From Brevibacterium linens ATCC 9172 (GTDB taxonomy: Bacteria > Actinomycetota > Actinomycetes > Actinomycetales > Brevibacteriaceae): a DNA stretch of 64,000 nt. The DNA is taken from NCBI RefSeq assembly GCF_900169165.1, contig NZ_FXYY01000005.1, positions 119,298 to 183,297 of the forward strand, read 5' to 3'. Below, piece by piece: positions 45,425 through 55,341 of this stretch. The position numbers and the translations under genes are program-made. Under the pieces are notes generated by a model that saw only the letters and a program-made list of their open reading frames with translations, had not been told where the DNA came from and did no database searches. How positions within the stretch are numbered: the first letter of the stretch is position 1; every line of letters begins with the position of its first letter.

Positions 45425-45492
45425 CAACTGCTACCTGACGGCGGCCCAGCTACCTGGCGCCAGGTTGCTGGGCCGCCGTCAGGTAGCAGTTG
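45425..45492. repeat. Palindromic intergenic repeat, copy 1
   Basis: 68-bp nearly perfect palindrome: CAACTGCTACCTGACGGC... faces its complement ending GGTAGCAGTTG, centre GGCGCC, one mismatched pair. It lies between the GMC pseudogene and the ThrE gene. Shares arms (TGCTACCNGANGGCGGC, GCAACCT) with 50880-50935 and 63827-63876. Confidence 0.9.
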
Positions 45493-45546
45493 AGGGCTGG
45501 TAGTCTTCGATTTTGTCGGCCGGCCTGCGAGCGAGAGGGTGTGTGA

Positions 45547-46782
45547 GTGAACGAGGACACCGATTCACCTGTGGCCACGCAGCAGCTGCTGGTCACCATC
45601 GGGGCCGGGCTCCTCGCGAGCGGGATCTCCTCCGTCGACGTCGAGGACGCTCTGTCTGGTCTCGCACGCACCCTGGGCATCAGCAGACTCCGTGTCGCTG
45701 CTCTTCCCCGTGGCCTGTTCCTCACCTCCGGTTCCGGAGACTCCACAAAGTTCGAACGCATCGGCCCTGACCTGCGATTCGATCAGACGGCGAAGCTGCT
45801 CGACATCGTTGACGCCCTGCGCGCCCGCAGGCTTACGGTCTACGCAGCCACACGAATGATCGAATCCCAGGTCCACGCTGCACCGCCGCGCTGGCCCGGT
45901 TGGCTCTCCCAGCTCGGCGCCGTCCCCATCGGCATCGGGCTGTGCCTGCTGCTCGAACCCGGACTGGTCAATCTGGCCTTCGCAGCCTTCGGCTCGCTCA
46001 TCGTCGCCGGCATCCTCGCCCTCAACGGTCGCTGGCCCAAACTCAATCCGCTGCTGCCGGTGAGTTCGGCATTCATCGTCTCCGTCATCGTGCTCATCGG
46101 CTACCGACTCGACTGGCTGGAGAGTCCCCTGCGCACGATCATCGCAACTCTCGCGCTGCTGCTCCCGGGCAGTGCCGTGGTCACCGGTCTGACAGAGATC
46201 TCAGCCGGAGCACTCTCGGCTGGCAGTTCACGGCTCGTCTCGGCCACAGTGCAGCTGGCGATGTTCATCGCGGGAGTCGCTGGTGCGGCAGCGATCACCG
46301 GTACCGGAGCTCAGGCCCTGCGGAACTCTCAGCTCGCCGATTCGACCTGGCAGCTCTCCGCCCTCGGCGTCCTCGCCGCCACCATCGGCCTCATCATCTA
46401 CCTCTACACCCCACTCGAACACACCGTGCCGATCGTTCTCACAATCGCGGCGGCCGCACTGGCCCAGCTGGGCGTCGGAGCCGAGTTCGGTGCCGCCGTG
46501 GGCGGTCTCGCCGGGGCGCTGACCGCCTCACTCGTGGCCGTCATCCTCTCCCGCCTGCCGCGTGGACCGATCTGGCGCATCAGCTTCGTTCCCGCATTCC
46601 TCGTTGTCGCACCCGGTTCGTTCGGCCTGCTCAACGCCTCGCAGCTCGAGTTCGGCGACGGCAGCGGGGTTGCGGGCAGTCTGCTCGCCGCGGGCGCGAC
46701 GTTCTTCTCCATCGCCATCGGCACGGTCATCGGTGCCGCGATCGCCCATTCCGTCGAACCGCGGGACGAGATCGTCGCCTGA
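45547..46782 (+). CDS. Threonine/serine exporter family protein (ThrE)
   Basis: 411 residues with GTG start. The cytoplasmic N-terminal part (about 10-110, DUF1212-like, GAGLLASGISSVDVEDAL) is followed by about ten membrane helices in two groups, as in ThrE, which exports L-threonine and L-serine by proton exchange. LPGSAVVTGLTEISAG and APGSFGLLNAS are the paired family motifs of the two membrane halves. The length is near normal. It stands alone, convergent with an aldo/keto reductase. Confidence 0.87.
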   Translation: MNEDTDSPVATQQLLVTIGAGLLASGISSVDVEDALSGLARTLGISRLRVAALPRGLFLTSGSGDSTKFERIGPDLRFDQTAKLLDIVDALRARRLTVYAATRMIESQVHAAPPRWPGWLSQLGAVPIGIGLCLLLEPGLVNLAFAAFGSLIVAGILALNGRWPKLNPLLPVSSAFIVSVIVLIGYRLDWLESPLRTIIATLALLLPGSAVVTGLTEISAGALSAGSSRLVSATVQLAMFIAGVAGAAAITGTGAQALRNSQLADSTWQLSALGVLAATIGLIIYLYTPLEHTVPIVLTIAAAALAQLGVGAEFGAAVGGLAGALTASLVAVILSRLPRGPIWRISFVPAFLVVAPGSFGLLNASQLEFGDGSGVAGSLLAAGATFFSIAIGTVIGAAIAHSVEPRDEIVA

Positions 46783-46863
46783 CACACTCCTGGTCGGCAG
46801 GGTCGGATCATCGTCGGTCGGCCGGGACAACCGTCTGGCGGCACCGGCCGGGACCGCTTCTGT

Positions 46864-47814
46864 TCAGGCGAAGGGCTCCGAAGCCTGATCGAGGCGCACG
46901 ATTTCCTCGGGACTGAGTTCGAGATCCGGGGCCGCCATGAGGGCATCGAGTTGTTCCGGCGCGCGCGCCGAGACGATCGGGGCGCTCACGCCCTTGGCCA
47001 GCAGCCAGGCGAGCGCGACCGTGGCCGGTGCCGCGTCGTGGGCTTCGGCGACCGCGACCAGCTCATCGACGACCTTGAGGCCCTCGGCGTTGAAGTACCC
47101 CTTGACCATGCCGCCTCGGCTCGCGCCCTCCAGATCGGCCTCGGTGCGATATTTGCCGGTGAGGAATCCGGCAGCCAGGCTGAAGTAGGTGAAGACGCCG
47201 AGGTGGTGCTCCTGCGCCAACGGCTGAAGCTCGACCTCGTAGTCGCGGCGGCTGACGAGACTGTACTGGGGCTGGATCGCCACGGGCTCGGCGAGGTTCT
47301 CCCGCTTGGCCACGGCCAGCCATTCGGCGAGCCTGTCCTTCGAATAGTTGGACACGGCGACGTACCGGGCCTTACCGGCGCTCACGATCTCGTCGAAGAC
47401 TCGGGCCACCTCGGCGATGGGGGTCACCTCATCATCACGGTGGGCGTAGTAGACGTCGACGTGATCGGTCTGGAGACGTTCGAGGGAAGCGTCGATGGCG
47501 GTGCGGATATATTCGGGATCCTGCGTCGTGTGGTCGGGATGGTCGCCGACCTTCGTGGCGATGACGACCTGGTCGCGGATGTCGCGGGCGGCGAGCCACG
47601 TGCCGATGATGGTCTCGGACTCGTGGCCTGTGTTGCCCGGCACCCACGCCGGGTAGGACTCGGCGGTGTCGAGGAAGTTGCCTCCCGCGGCGACGAAGGC
47701 GTCGAGAACGGCATGTGATCTGGCTTCGTCAGCGGTCCAGCCGAAGGTGTTCGTGCCCAGGTTGATGGGGAAGATGGTCAGGTCGGTGCCGGGGATGTGT
47801 ACCTGCTGCGTCAT
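46864..47814 (-). CDS. Aldo/keto reductase
   Basis: 316-residue NADPH-dependent (beta/alpha)8 reductase. Active-site pattern: FLDTAESYP (Asp, Tyr), KVGDHP (Lys), YYAHRDDE (His). The cofactor end ALAWLLAKGVSAPIVSARAPEQL is typical of the YghZ/Tas-like AKR branch. The ATG at 47814 has AGGAG 5 bp upstream; the longer frame has low-complexity Arg/Pro content and is rejected. Substrate unknown. Confidence 0.92.
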   Translation of the reverse strand: MTQQVHIPGTDLTIFPINLGTNTFGWTADEARSHAVLDAFVAAGGNFLDTAESYPAWVPGNTGHESETIIGTWLAARDIRDQVVIATKVGDHPDHTTQDPEYIRTAIDASLERLQTDHVDVYYAHRDDEVTPIAEVARVFDEIVSAGKARYVAVSNYSKDRLAEWLAVAKRENLAEPVAIQPQYSLVSRRDYEVELQPLAQEHHLGVFTYFSLAAGFLTGKYRTEADLEGASRGGMVKGYFNAEGLKVVDELVAVAEAHDAAPATVALAWLLAKGVSAPIVSARAPEQLDALMAAPDLELSPEEIVRLDQASEPFA

Positions 47815-47954
47815 GATGCTCCTGTGTCTGGGCGGCCTGAGAATTTCGGACGGCGGTTCACGCGGTGGTTGGCACGTGCTCGCCTGCCTGGTGCAACGAC
47901 GGGCCCGGCAGGAAAATTTCGAGCATCGGTGAGGTCGGCTGTTCGAGCACCCGA

Positions 47955-48800
47955 CTATTTGAGCAGCCTGTCCATTCTGCGGTCGCTCAGTTTCTTCTCG
48001 CCCGTCTGGCAACCGGGGCAGTATTGCAGGGACTTGTCAGCATAGGAGACCTCCGCGATGGTCGAACCGCACACCGGGCAGGTCTCGCCAGCCCGGCCGT
48101 GGACCTGCAGTCCGCGTTTCTTCGCCGCCTTGACCTTCGCCGGAGGCAGATCGATGAGGGAGTCTCTAGCCTGGCCGAGGACCTTGCGCATCGTCTCCAG
48201 CAGTGCAGGAGCATCGACACCGCTGGCCGGTGCGAAGGGAGAGAGCTTGGCCGCATGGAGGATCTCGTCGGAGTAGGCGTTGCCGATGCCGGCGATGAGC
48301 TGCTGATCCTCGAGCACGGTCTTGATCCGTGAGGTCGAGTCAGCGAGTGCCGCCGCGAACTGGTCCTCGTCGATGGTCAGCGCATCGGGTCCGGCGTTGC
48401 CGATGGCGGGCACCTCGGTGCGGTCGCTCACGAGGGACACCGAAGCGTTCTTCTTCGTTCCCGCTTCGCTCAGGTCGAAGCCGGCGCCGGAGGCCAGGTG
48501 GATGCGCAGGCCCAGCGGTCCCTTGCCCATCTTGACGGGGCCGGCGGGCACGTCCTCATGCCAGACCAGCCAGCCAGCGCGGGCGAAACGGCAGACCAGG
48601 TCGAGTCCGTCGAACTCGACGATGAGGGCCTTGCCGACCCGGGAGACCCCGCTGATCTCCAACCCGCTGATCGCCTCCAACGGCGGATCGGCCGTCTTGA
48701 GGATGCTCAGTTCGCCGACGTCGGCCCGGGTGATGAAGTCACCGACGACTTTCGAGCGCAGGAACGAAACAAGTGCGTCGACCTCGGGCAATTCCGGCAT
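47955..48800 (-). CDS. Fpg/Nei family DNA glycosylase/AP lyase
   Basis: 281 residues. After Met removal Pro2 and Glu3 (MPELPEVDAL) form the catalytic N-terminus. The H2TH domain includes LEDQQLIAGIGNAYSDEIL, and the C-terminal zinc finger has CPVC...YCPGC. Such enzymes excise oxidised bases and cut the strand. Start at 48800 is fixed by the catalytic proline; a longer frame is impossible functionally. Divergent from aconitase. Confidence 0.95.
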   Translation of the reverse strand: MPELPEVDALVSFLRSKVVGDFITRADVGELSILKTADPPLEAISGLEISGVSRVGKALIVEFDGLDLVCRFARAGWLVWHEDVPAGPVKMGKGPLGLRIHLASGAGFDLSEAGTKKNASVSLVSDRTEVPAIGNAGPDALTIDEDQFAAALADSTSRIKTVLEDQQLIAGIGNAYSDEILHAAKLSPFAPASGVDAPALLETMRKVLGQARDSLIDLPPAKVKAAKKRGLQVHGRAGETCPVCGSTIAEVSYADKSLQYCPGCQTGEKKLSDRRMDRLLK

Positions 48801-48935
48801 GGGCCCAGTATGCGCCCCTGCGCGCGAGGAGGCACCACACCGCTCTTGTGAGTTCCCTGCACGAGAGCTAACGTGGACAGACCACGTGAGAGCGTGCACC
48901 ACCAGCAATTCGACCACTTCTTAAGGAGGGTGACA

Positions 48936-50870
48936 ATGGCTGAGAACGTCGCTCAGAAGCTCATCGGCTCACATCTGGAATCCGGGACGCTTGAGCCCGG
49001 AAATGAGATCGGGGTCCGCATCGATCAGACGCTGACTCAGGACGCGACGGGAACGCTGGTGATGCTCGAGCTCGAGGCGCTGGGCATCGACCGGATCCGC
49101 ACGGAGACCTCTGTCCAGTACGTCGATCACAACCTTCTGCAGACCGATGAGAAGAACCCGGAAGACCACATGTTCCTGCGCTCTGCCGCGCAGCGATTCG
49201 GCCTCTGGTTCTCCCCCGCCGGCAACGGCGTCTCCCACCCGGTCCACCAGTCGCGGTTCGGCAAACCGGGTGCCACCCTCATCGGCTCCGACTCCCACAC
49301 CTGCGCGGCCGGCGCCTTGGGAATGCTGGCCATCGGCGTCGGCGGTCTCGAAATCGCGATGTCCATGGTCGGCGAACCCCTCTACATCAGCGCACCCCAG
49401 GTCATGGGCGTCGAGCTCACCGGCACGCTGCCGCCGTGGGTCTCGGCCAAGGACGTCATCCTCGAGATGCTGCGCCGTCACGGCGTCAAGGGCGGGGTCG
49501 GAAAGATCATCGAATACCACGGCGAAGGCCTCAAGAACCTCACCGCCATGGACCGGCACGTGATCGCGAACATGGGCGCCGAGCTCGGAGCCACGGCCAC
49601 GGTATTCCCCGCTGACGACGCGGTCCGGGACTTCCTCGAAGCCAGCGACCGGGGCGAGGACTTCACCCGAATCGAAGCCGATGCAGGCGCGCAGTACGAC
49701 CTCCACGACTCCATCGACCTCTCCCAGCTCGAACCACTCATCGCCGCTCCCTCGTCGCCGGGCAATGTCACTCCGGTGCGCGAGGTCGCCGGTGACGACG
49801 TCTTCCAAGTCGTCGTCGGCTCCTCGGCGAACCCGGGACTGCGGGATTTCGCCGTCGTCGCCGAAACACTTGCCGGCCGACAGATCCATCCGCAGATCTC
49901 ACTCGACATCAACCCCACATCCCGTGAGGTCCTCGCCGACCTCATCGCCGGCGGATGGCTGACCTCGCTGGTGGGGTCCGGTGCCAGGATCCACCAGTCC
50001 GGCTGCATGGGCTGCATCGGCATGGGGCAAGCCCCGGCGGTCGGGCGCAACAGTCTGCGCACCATGCCGCGGAACTTCCCCGGCCGTTCCGGCACCGATG
50101 AGGACTCCGTGTGGCTGTGCTCGCCGGAGACCGCGGTTGCTGCCGCACTGACCGGGAAGATCACCGACCCCCGCGACCTCGACATGGACTACCCCCAGGT
50201 GCGGCTTCCGGAGAAGTACTCCGCGAACCGCAAGATGCTCGTCCCGCCGCTGGAACCGGAGGAAGCCCGAGGCGTCGAACTCGTCAAGGGATCGAACATC
50301 TCCACCCTGCCGAACTTCGAGCCGCTGCCCGATGATATCGATCTGGAGGTCCTACTCAAGGTCGGCGACAACGTCTCCACCGACGAGATCATGCCCGCCG
50401 GATCCCGCGTTCTGCCATACCGGTCGAACATCCCGAAGATCTCCGAGTTCGTCTTTATCCAGGTCGATGGCACCTATGCCACCCGCGCCGCCGAGCACGA
50501 CGGCGGGCATGCGATCGTCGGTGGAGAGAACTACGGTCAGGGATCCTCACGTGAGCATGCGGTCATCGCTCCGCGTTATCTCGGCCTGCGGGTCGTGGTG
50601 GCGAAATCGCTGGCACGGATCCATTGGCAGAACCTCGCGAACTTCGGCGTCCTCGCCCTGGAGTTCACCAACGAGGCCGACTACGAGTCATTGTCCGAGG
50701 GAGATGTGCTTGAGTTCCGCGGTCTGCGCGATGAGCTCGGTGCGGGGACGACGATCACCGCCGAGGCGGCCGGACGGAAGTTCGAATTCCGCCATGGTCT
50801 ATCGCCCCGTCAGGTCGAGATGGTTCTCGCCGGCGGTCGCATCGCCCAACGAGCCGCCCACCTCAGTTGA
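48936..50870 (+). CDS. Aconitate hydratase (short aconitase type)
   Basis: 644 residues; isomerises citrate and isocitrate in the TCA cycle through a 4Fe-4S cluster. The cluster region is seen as SDSHTCAAGALGML (first Cys) and SGCMGCIGMG (CxxC). The swivel domain (about 500-640) has GGENYGQGSSREHAV and LGLRVVVAKSLARIHWQNL. The length matches the short putative-aconitase group rather than the roughly 900-residue AcnA, so a role on a related substrate such as methylaconitate is possible. AAGGAGG lies 6 bp before the ATG at 48936; upstream starts lie in the promoter. Confidence 0.9.
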   Translation: MAENVAQKLIGSHLESGTLEPGNEIGVRIDQTLTQDATGTLVMLELEALGIDRIRTETSVQYVDHNLLQTDEKNPEDHMFLRSAAQRFGLWFSPAGNGVSHPVHQSRFGKPGATLIGSDSHTCAAGALGMLAIGVGGLEIAMSMVGEPLYISAPQVMGVELTGTLPPWVSAKDVILEMLRRHGVKGGVGKIIEYHGEGLKNLTAMDRHVIANMGAELGATATVFPADDAVRDFLEASDRGEDFTRIEADAGAQYDLHDSIDLSQLEPLIAAPSSPGNVTPVREVAGDDVFQVVVGSSANPGLRDFAVVAETLAGRQIHPQISLDINPTSREVLADLIAGGWLTSLVGSGARIHQSGCMGCIGMGQAPAVGRNSLRTMPRNFPGRSGTDEDSVWLCSPETAVAAALTGKITDPRDLDMDYPQVRLPEKYSANRKMLVPPLEPEEARGVELVKGSNISTLPNFEPLPDDIDLEVLLKVGDNVSTDEIMPAGSRVLPYRSNIPKISEFVFIQVDGTYATRAAEHDGGHAIVGGENYGQGSSREHAVIAPRYLGLRVVVAKSLARIHWQNLANFGVLALEFTNEADYESLSEGDVLEFRGLRDELGAGTTITAEAAGRKFEFRHGLSPRQVEMVLAGGRIAQRAAHLS

Positions 50871-50879
50871 CTCCACGAA

Positions 50880-50935
50880 CTACCCGACGGCGGCTCAGCA
50901 ACCTCGCGCGAGGTTGCTGAGCCGCCGTCGGGTAG
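50880..50935. repeat. Palindromic intergenic repeat, copy 2
   Basis: 56-bp perfect palindrome, CTACCCGACGGCGGCTCAGC... to ...GGGTAG, centre CGCG, directly after the aconitase stop, followed by CAATT. Same family as 45425-45492. Confidence 0.92.
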
Positions 50936-50940
50936 CAATT

Positions 50941-50993
50941 GGAAAAGAGAAGGCGGCCCGGGATCCCCCTCGAAATGGAGGTTCCGGGCCGCC
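50941..50993 (-). terminator. Catalase terminator
   Basis: On the minus strand the stem GGCGGCCCGG / CCGGGCCGCC with an internal loop is followed by TTCTCTTTTCC, 42 bp past the catalase stop. Confidence 0.75.
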
Positions 50994-51034
50994 GTCTCGT
51001 GCGAGCTCTCAGGCACTCACGATCTCAGGCTGCT

Positions 51035-52513
51035 TCAGCCCTTGACTTTGGCCTCGATAGCCGCGCCGACCTCGGCGTCGATGTTCTTCCAGTACTGGAT
51101 CGCGTTCGACAGCACCGGCTCTTCGACTCCGTCGGAGAGTGCGCCCGCGACGGTCTCGATGAGACCCTGGCGCTCTTCCTCGCTGTAGACCTCGCGGACC
51201 AGGGTGTGTGCCTGGCCGAAGTCGTCGTCCTCGGCGTGAAGGCTGTAGGCGCTGCGCACCAGCTCGCCGTCGGCCTCCCAGCCGTTGTCGACCGGGCCCT
51301 GCTCGTCCTGGTAGGAGCGTCCGTACGAGTTCGGGGCGTAGACCGGTGCATTACCCGAGTGGTGGTACTGCATCTGGCCTTCCTTGTCGTACGAGTTCGT
51401 CTTCGTGACAGGAGCGTTGACCGGCAGCTGGTTGAAGTTCGTGCCGATGCGGTTGCGCTGTGCATCTGGGTAGGAGAACACGCGGCCCAGCAGCATCTTG
51501 TCCGGCGAAAGCCCCGTTCCCGGCACGGTGTTCGAGGGGCTGAACGCAGCCTGCTCGATCTGTGCGAAGTGGTTCGAGGGGTTCTCGTTGAGGGTGAACT
51601 TGCCGACCTTGATGAGCGGGTAGTCCTTCTTCGACCAGATCTTGGTCAGGTCGAACGGGTTGAAGCGGTAGTCCTTGGCCTCTTCGTACGGCATGATCTG
51701 CACGCTGAAGGTCCAGGACGGGTAGTCGCCGCGATCGATGGCATCGAACAGGTCGCGGCGATGCATGTCCGCATCCTCGCCCGCCATCCGACCGGCTTCC
51801 TCGTTGCTCATGTTCTCCACACCCTGGTCGGTATGGAAGTGGTACTGGACCCAGAACTTCTCGCCCTCGGCGTTGACCCACATGTAGGTGTGCGAGGAGT
51901 AGCCGTTCATGTGGCGCCAGCTCTTGGGCAGGCCGCGGGGTCCCATGAGGTAGGAGACCTGGTGAGCCGACTCGGGCGAGAGCGACCAGAAGTCCCACTG
52001 CATGTTGTTGCTGCGCAGACCGGAGTCGGGCAGGCGCTTCTGCGAGTGAATGAAGTCGGGGAACTTCATGGGATCGCGGACGAAGAACACGGGGGTGTTG
52101 TTGCCCACCATGTCGAAGTTGCCCTCTTCGGTGTAGAACTTCAGCGCGAATCCGCGCACGTCGCGCCAGGAGTCGGGCGAGCCTAGTTCACCGGCGACGG
52201 TGGAGAAGCGGGCGAGCATCGGGGTCTTCTTGCCCGGCTGCAGGAAGTCGGCCTTCGTGTACTTGGAGACGTCTTCGGTGACTTCGAGCTCGCCGAATGC
52301 GCCGGACCCCTTTGCGTGGGGGCTGCGCTCGGGAACTCGCTCACGGTCGAAGCGAGCAAGCTTCTCGACCAGAGCCACGTCGTGGAGCATCAGCGGCCCG
52401 TTCGCGCCCACACTCAGCGAGTGAGCATCGGATTCCCGCGGCGCACCGGACTCGGTGGTCGTTGCCTTCGTACTGTCGTGGCCAGCATATTCATGATCTG
52501 TATGTTGCGTCAT
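51035..52513 (-). CDS. Monofunctional heme catalase (clade 3 type)
   Basis: 492 residues; decomposes hydrogen peroxide. Catalytic His in [20 protein letters not shown], Asn in [11 protein letters not shown], the proximal heme Tyr in [14 protein letters not shown]. The first 35 residues are polar and variable. The C-terminal catalase-related domain is complete. GAAGGAG lies 6 bp before the ATG. Nearby flavin and copper amine oxidases make peroxide, but the gene is far from them and separately transcribed. A 230-bp upstream region has no gene. Confidence 0.95.
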   Translation of the reverse strand: MTQHTDHEYAGHDSTKATTTESGAPRESDAHSLSVGANGPLMLHDVALVEKLARFDRERVPERSPHAKGSGAFGELEVTEDVSKYTKADFLQPGKKTPMLARFSTVAGELGSPDSWRDVRGFALKFYTEEGNFDMVGNNTPVFFVRDPMKFPDFIHSQKRLPDSGLRSNNMQWDFWSLSPESAHQVSYLMGPRGLPKSWRHMNGYSSHTYMWVNAEGEKFWVQYHFHTDQGVENMSNEEAGRMAGEDADMHRRDLFDAIDRGDYPSWTFSVQIMPYEEAKDYRFNPFDLTKIWSKKDYPLIKVGKFTLNENPSNHFAQIEQAAFSPSNTVPGTGLSPDKMLLGRVFSYPDAQRNRIGTNFNQLPVNAPVTKTNSYDKEGQMQYHHSGNAPVYAPNSYGRSYQDEQGPVDNGWEADGELVRSAYSLHAEDDDFGQAHTLVREVYSEEERQGLIETVAGALSDGVEEPVLSNAIQYWKNIDAEVGAAIEAKVKG

Positions 52514-52746
52514 AATATCTCCTTCAACCGTTTGATTTCTGGCGGCGTCACTCAGCCGCGATCACGGCCACCGGTGAGATGCGGTTCCCAGCGGTGCAGC
52601 TGATCGGTCGGCTCAGCGCCGTTCGCCCAGTCTCGATATCCCGACTTCGGCAGAACACTGTCGGAGTTAATTTCAACCTAGCGGTGTTCTCTACTTCATA
52701 CAACCAAGGCCGGGCTGTCTAAATTCCCGTCTTCGACGTGTCAGAC

Positions 52747-54042
52747 TCACCCCTCCGCCGAGGCGGCCGGTCCACCACCGGAGACGCCGGTTCCGGATCC
52801 GCCCGAACCCGACGAGCCGCTGCCCGAACCATCCGAGCTGGATCCGGAGCCTGTGCTGCCGCTCGTGCCGCCGCTGGTGTCCCCGGTGCTGCCGGTGCCG
52901 TCGGTCGAGGTGGAACCGCTGCTCGCATCGGTCCCGTCCGTGGTCGTCGAGTCGCCGGTGGAGTCACTCGTGCCCGTCGTCGTCTCCGAGCCCTGTGAGC
53001 TCTGGCCCTCTGTCGCACCCTCGGTGCCGGTCTCCCCCGCCGAGGTGGACTGACCGTTCTGCGTGCTCGATCCGCTGTTCGCAGGGCCCTGGCCGCCGTC
53101 GGTGCCCGACCCGGATCCGCTCGACGATTCGTCCCCTCCCGTTCCGGAATCCGAGGTCCCGTCGTCGGTGACGGATTCGTCGTTCGTCGACTGCCCGGTC
53201 ACCGATCGTGAGATCTGCGATGTGCCCGGTGAGATATCGGCTTCGGTGAAGTTCTCGGCCACGACGACCGCGCCGAGTCCGATCCCGAAGGCGGCAACGC
53301 CGATCGTCAGCGGATAGAGGACCCGCTTGCGGCGCAGCTTCTGCCACCAGGTGCGGGCTCCGCTCTCGGTTTCGCTGCCATCACCGTCCCCGGCCTCGGA
53401 CTTCCCTTCATCCGGCGCCGAGGCGGCCATCACGTTCGCATTGCCCGCTGTGGGTTCCGGCGGGGCGAAGGCGGAATCCTCGACGAGCGAGGGATCGACG
53501 GCAGTGTTCTTTCCGGAGGGGTGCTTCGCGATCTTCGCTTTGACTGCCGGAGCGAGTTTGGACCCGACTTCTTGGATCTTCTCTTTGCCCTTGTCGAGGC
53601 TGCGGCCATAGAGGGTGACCGCCAGGGCAGTGACGATGCTCGCGACTCCGGCGCCTACGACCGTGCCGGCGACACCGAGCTGACCGCCGATGATCGACGA
53701 GGTCGCCGCGGCGCCTGCACCCGCAAGCAGCTGAGTGGCGGAGATCCGGCCTTCCGAGGACTTCTCCTCAGCCTTTTTGTCTTCGACCGTCTCTGCCGCT
53801 TCGTCCACGGCGGTCGGGGAGGCCGCCGTCTGAGTCTGCTGTTGTGTGGCCCCACCATCGTGGCGGATCGGATTGGGCGGCATCACCTTGGTGACGACGT
53901 GTTCGGTGGGTTCGGTCGCCGGGGCCGGGTGAGAGCTGACGATCTCTTCGGTGATCAGCGGCAGCGTCTGGGAATGCTCCGGCAGATGAGTTTCATCGTT
54001 GTGCTCGTGTTGCTCGTTCGTGCCACTGTTGCCTACCGTCAA
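52747..54042 (-). CDS. Membrane protein with long Ser/Gly/Thr-rich C-terminal tail
   Basis: 431 residues, not recognised. Residues 1-100 are acidic and polar; about 100-145 contain a Gly/Ala-rich hydrophobic stretch (AGAGAAATSSIIGGQLGVAG); about 245-265 is a membrane helix (VLYPLTIGVAAFGIGLGAVVVA) preceded by KLRRKR, so the tail probably lies outside. Residues 270-431 are almost only Ser, Gly, Thr, Asp and Gln. This composition suggests a disordered, perhaps glycosylated, cell-surface stalk. No anchor motif at the end. Confidence 0.75.
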   Translation of the reverse strand: MTVGNSGTNEQHEHNDETHLPEHSQTLPLITEEIVSSHPAPATEPTEHVVTKVMPPNPIRHDGGATQQQTQTAASPTAVDEAAETVEDKKAEEKSSEGRISATQLLAGAGAAATSSIIGGQLGVAGTVVGAGVASIVTALAVTLYGRSLDKGKEKIQEVGSKLAPAVKAKIAKHPSGKNTAVDPSLVEDSAFAPPEPTAGNANVMAASAPDEGKSEAGDGDGSETESGARTWWQKLRRKRVLYPLTIGVAAFGIGLGAVVVAENFTEADISPGTSQISRSVTGQSTNDESVTDDGTSDSGTGGDESSSGSGSGTDGGQGPANSGSSTQNGQSTSAGETGTEGATEGQSSQGSETTTGTSDSTGDSTTTDGTDASSGSTSTDGTGSTGDTSGGTSGSTGSGSSSDGSGSGSSGSGGSGTGVSGGGPAASAEG

Positions 54043-54213
54043 AGTTCCTCCAAAATCCGGCGTGCAACCATTCTCGGACTCCCACGTTCAGGCATCCTGA
54101 CACTTCACGTTGGAAGCTGAGAAAGACCTGATGGACATGCTCGAAATCGGGGCCGCCACCTGGGGCGATACGCAAGAATGTGACCTCGAGGACAATCGGT
54201 TCTCACGGACTTC

Positions 54214-54810
54214 TCAGATGTGCGTGTCGACACTTCCGGAGAGAAGAACGGCCACCGGAATCTCGTCTGGAATAGCCTCACCCGGTTCGAGTTCGAAGAG
54301 TTGAAAACGAGGGTGCTCAGCGCCGGATTCGAGAGTGAGCACGAACCGGGATCCGTCGGTGGGGACCGGTTCGCCGATGCTCATCTGCAGCTCACCGGAG
54401 GCAGACTCGGAATCCTGGCCCGAGTTGCCCGATTCGGTTGCGGCGTCACAGCCGGTGCTGCCTGTGTCCTCGTCGGCGATCATGAGATTGACGGCGAAAC
54501 ACGGTTCCGCCATGCCGACGAGGCTGACGGCCTGACGTCCGTGAAAGCGCTCTGGGTGGAGCGCGGGCACCGAGTGCACGTGCCCGTCGATGTCGAGTGT
54601 CACCTCGGCGGTGGGAAGGAAGGTGCGGGCCATTCCGGGCAACGCCGAGAATGGGCCCACACGCGAGAGCCGGGCGATGCTCAGCCGCCAAGGACGAAGC
54701 TCAGGAGTCAGCCGCACTGAGTCGGCCAGGGAGACGAGCTCAGTGGTCTGACCGCCGCCGTTGGCCCACGGGACGGGATCACGGTCGGCGAAGGAGGCGA
54801 GCGCGCGCAT
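54214..54810 (-). CDS. HutD/Ves family protein
   Basis: 198-residue cupin-like protein. PWANGGGQTTELVS near the start and WRLSIARLSRVGPFS are the family hallmarks; the end LFELEPGEAIPDE fits. HutD occurs with histidine utilisation genes and is thought to limit formiminoglutamate; Ves is cold-related. A Ser/Asp/Glu-rich insert (about 115-140) is unusual. No hut genes are nearby. Confidence 0.85.
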   Translation of the reverse strand: MRALASFADRDPVPWANGGGQTTELVSLADSVRLTPELRPWRLSIARLSRVGPFSALPGMARTFLPTAEVTLDIDGHVHSVPALHPERFHGRQAVSLVGMAEPCFAVNLMIADEDTGSTGCDAATESGNSGQDSESASGELQMSIGEPVPTDGSRFVLTLESGAEHPRFQLFELEPGEAIPDEIPVAVLLSGSVDTHI

Positions 54811-54857
54811 GACTCAGCCCACCGTGCGCAGGTGGGGCCGCCTCGGTGATGGTGCGG

Positions 54858-55220
54858 TCATCCCTTGCACAGGCAGAACGGGTGACCGGCCGGGTCGAGG
54901 AACACTCGGAACGTCTCTCCCGGCTGTTCGGGGGCTTTGCCTGCCCCGATCTCGAGCACGGCTTCCTCCGCGACGTCGAGATCGTCGACCATGACGTCGA
55001 GGTGCATCTGCTGCGGGTGGGCCTGACCGGGCCAGCTGGGTGCGTGATAGTCCTCGACCTGTTGGATGCAGATCGGCGGCCAGGAGTTGGAGACGACTTC
55101 TGCCCAGGTGCCGTCCTCGTCGACGGTGACAGACCAATCCAGGAGTTTGCCGTAGAACTCCGCGAGTTCACCGGCGTCGGGGGCGTCGAGCACGGCAACG
55201 GGCTGCTTTGCGATAGCCAT
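54858..55220 (-). CDS. VOC (glyoxalase/bleomycin-resistance fold) protein
   Basis: 120 residues; two beta-alpha-beta-beta-beta repeats, with AGELAEFYGKLLDW and the second half HLDVMVDDLDVAEEAVLEIGA. The end FLDPAGHPFCLC is common to the VOC branch of unknown function. Metal residues cannot be assigned with certainty. Lies 48 bp from the HutD gene on the same strand. Confidence 0.87.
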   Translation of the reverse strand: MAIAKQPVAVLDAPDAGELAEFYGKLLDWSVTVDEDGTWAEVVSNSWPPICIQQVEDYHAPSWPGQAHPQQMHLDVMVDDLDVAEEAVLEIGAGKAPEQPGETFRVFLDPAGHPFCLCKG

Positions 55221-55341
55221 GTCCCGAGTCTACGCCGCCGCACTGACACGACGAAGGCCTGGACACCGGGGCGTAGGATTGTTGAGCAGATCCGCCGATG
55301 CGTCCGCAGTCCGCATCGGCTCCCCATAGTGAAGGTTCGCG

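Noticed and set aside
48873..48935. Longer N-terminus for aconitase
   Set aside because: A clear AAGGAGG site fixes the ATG at 48936, and the extension overlaps the promoter region of the divergent Fpg/Nei gene.
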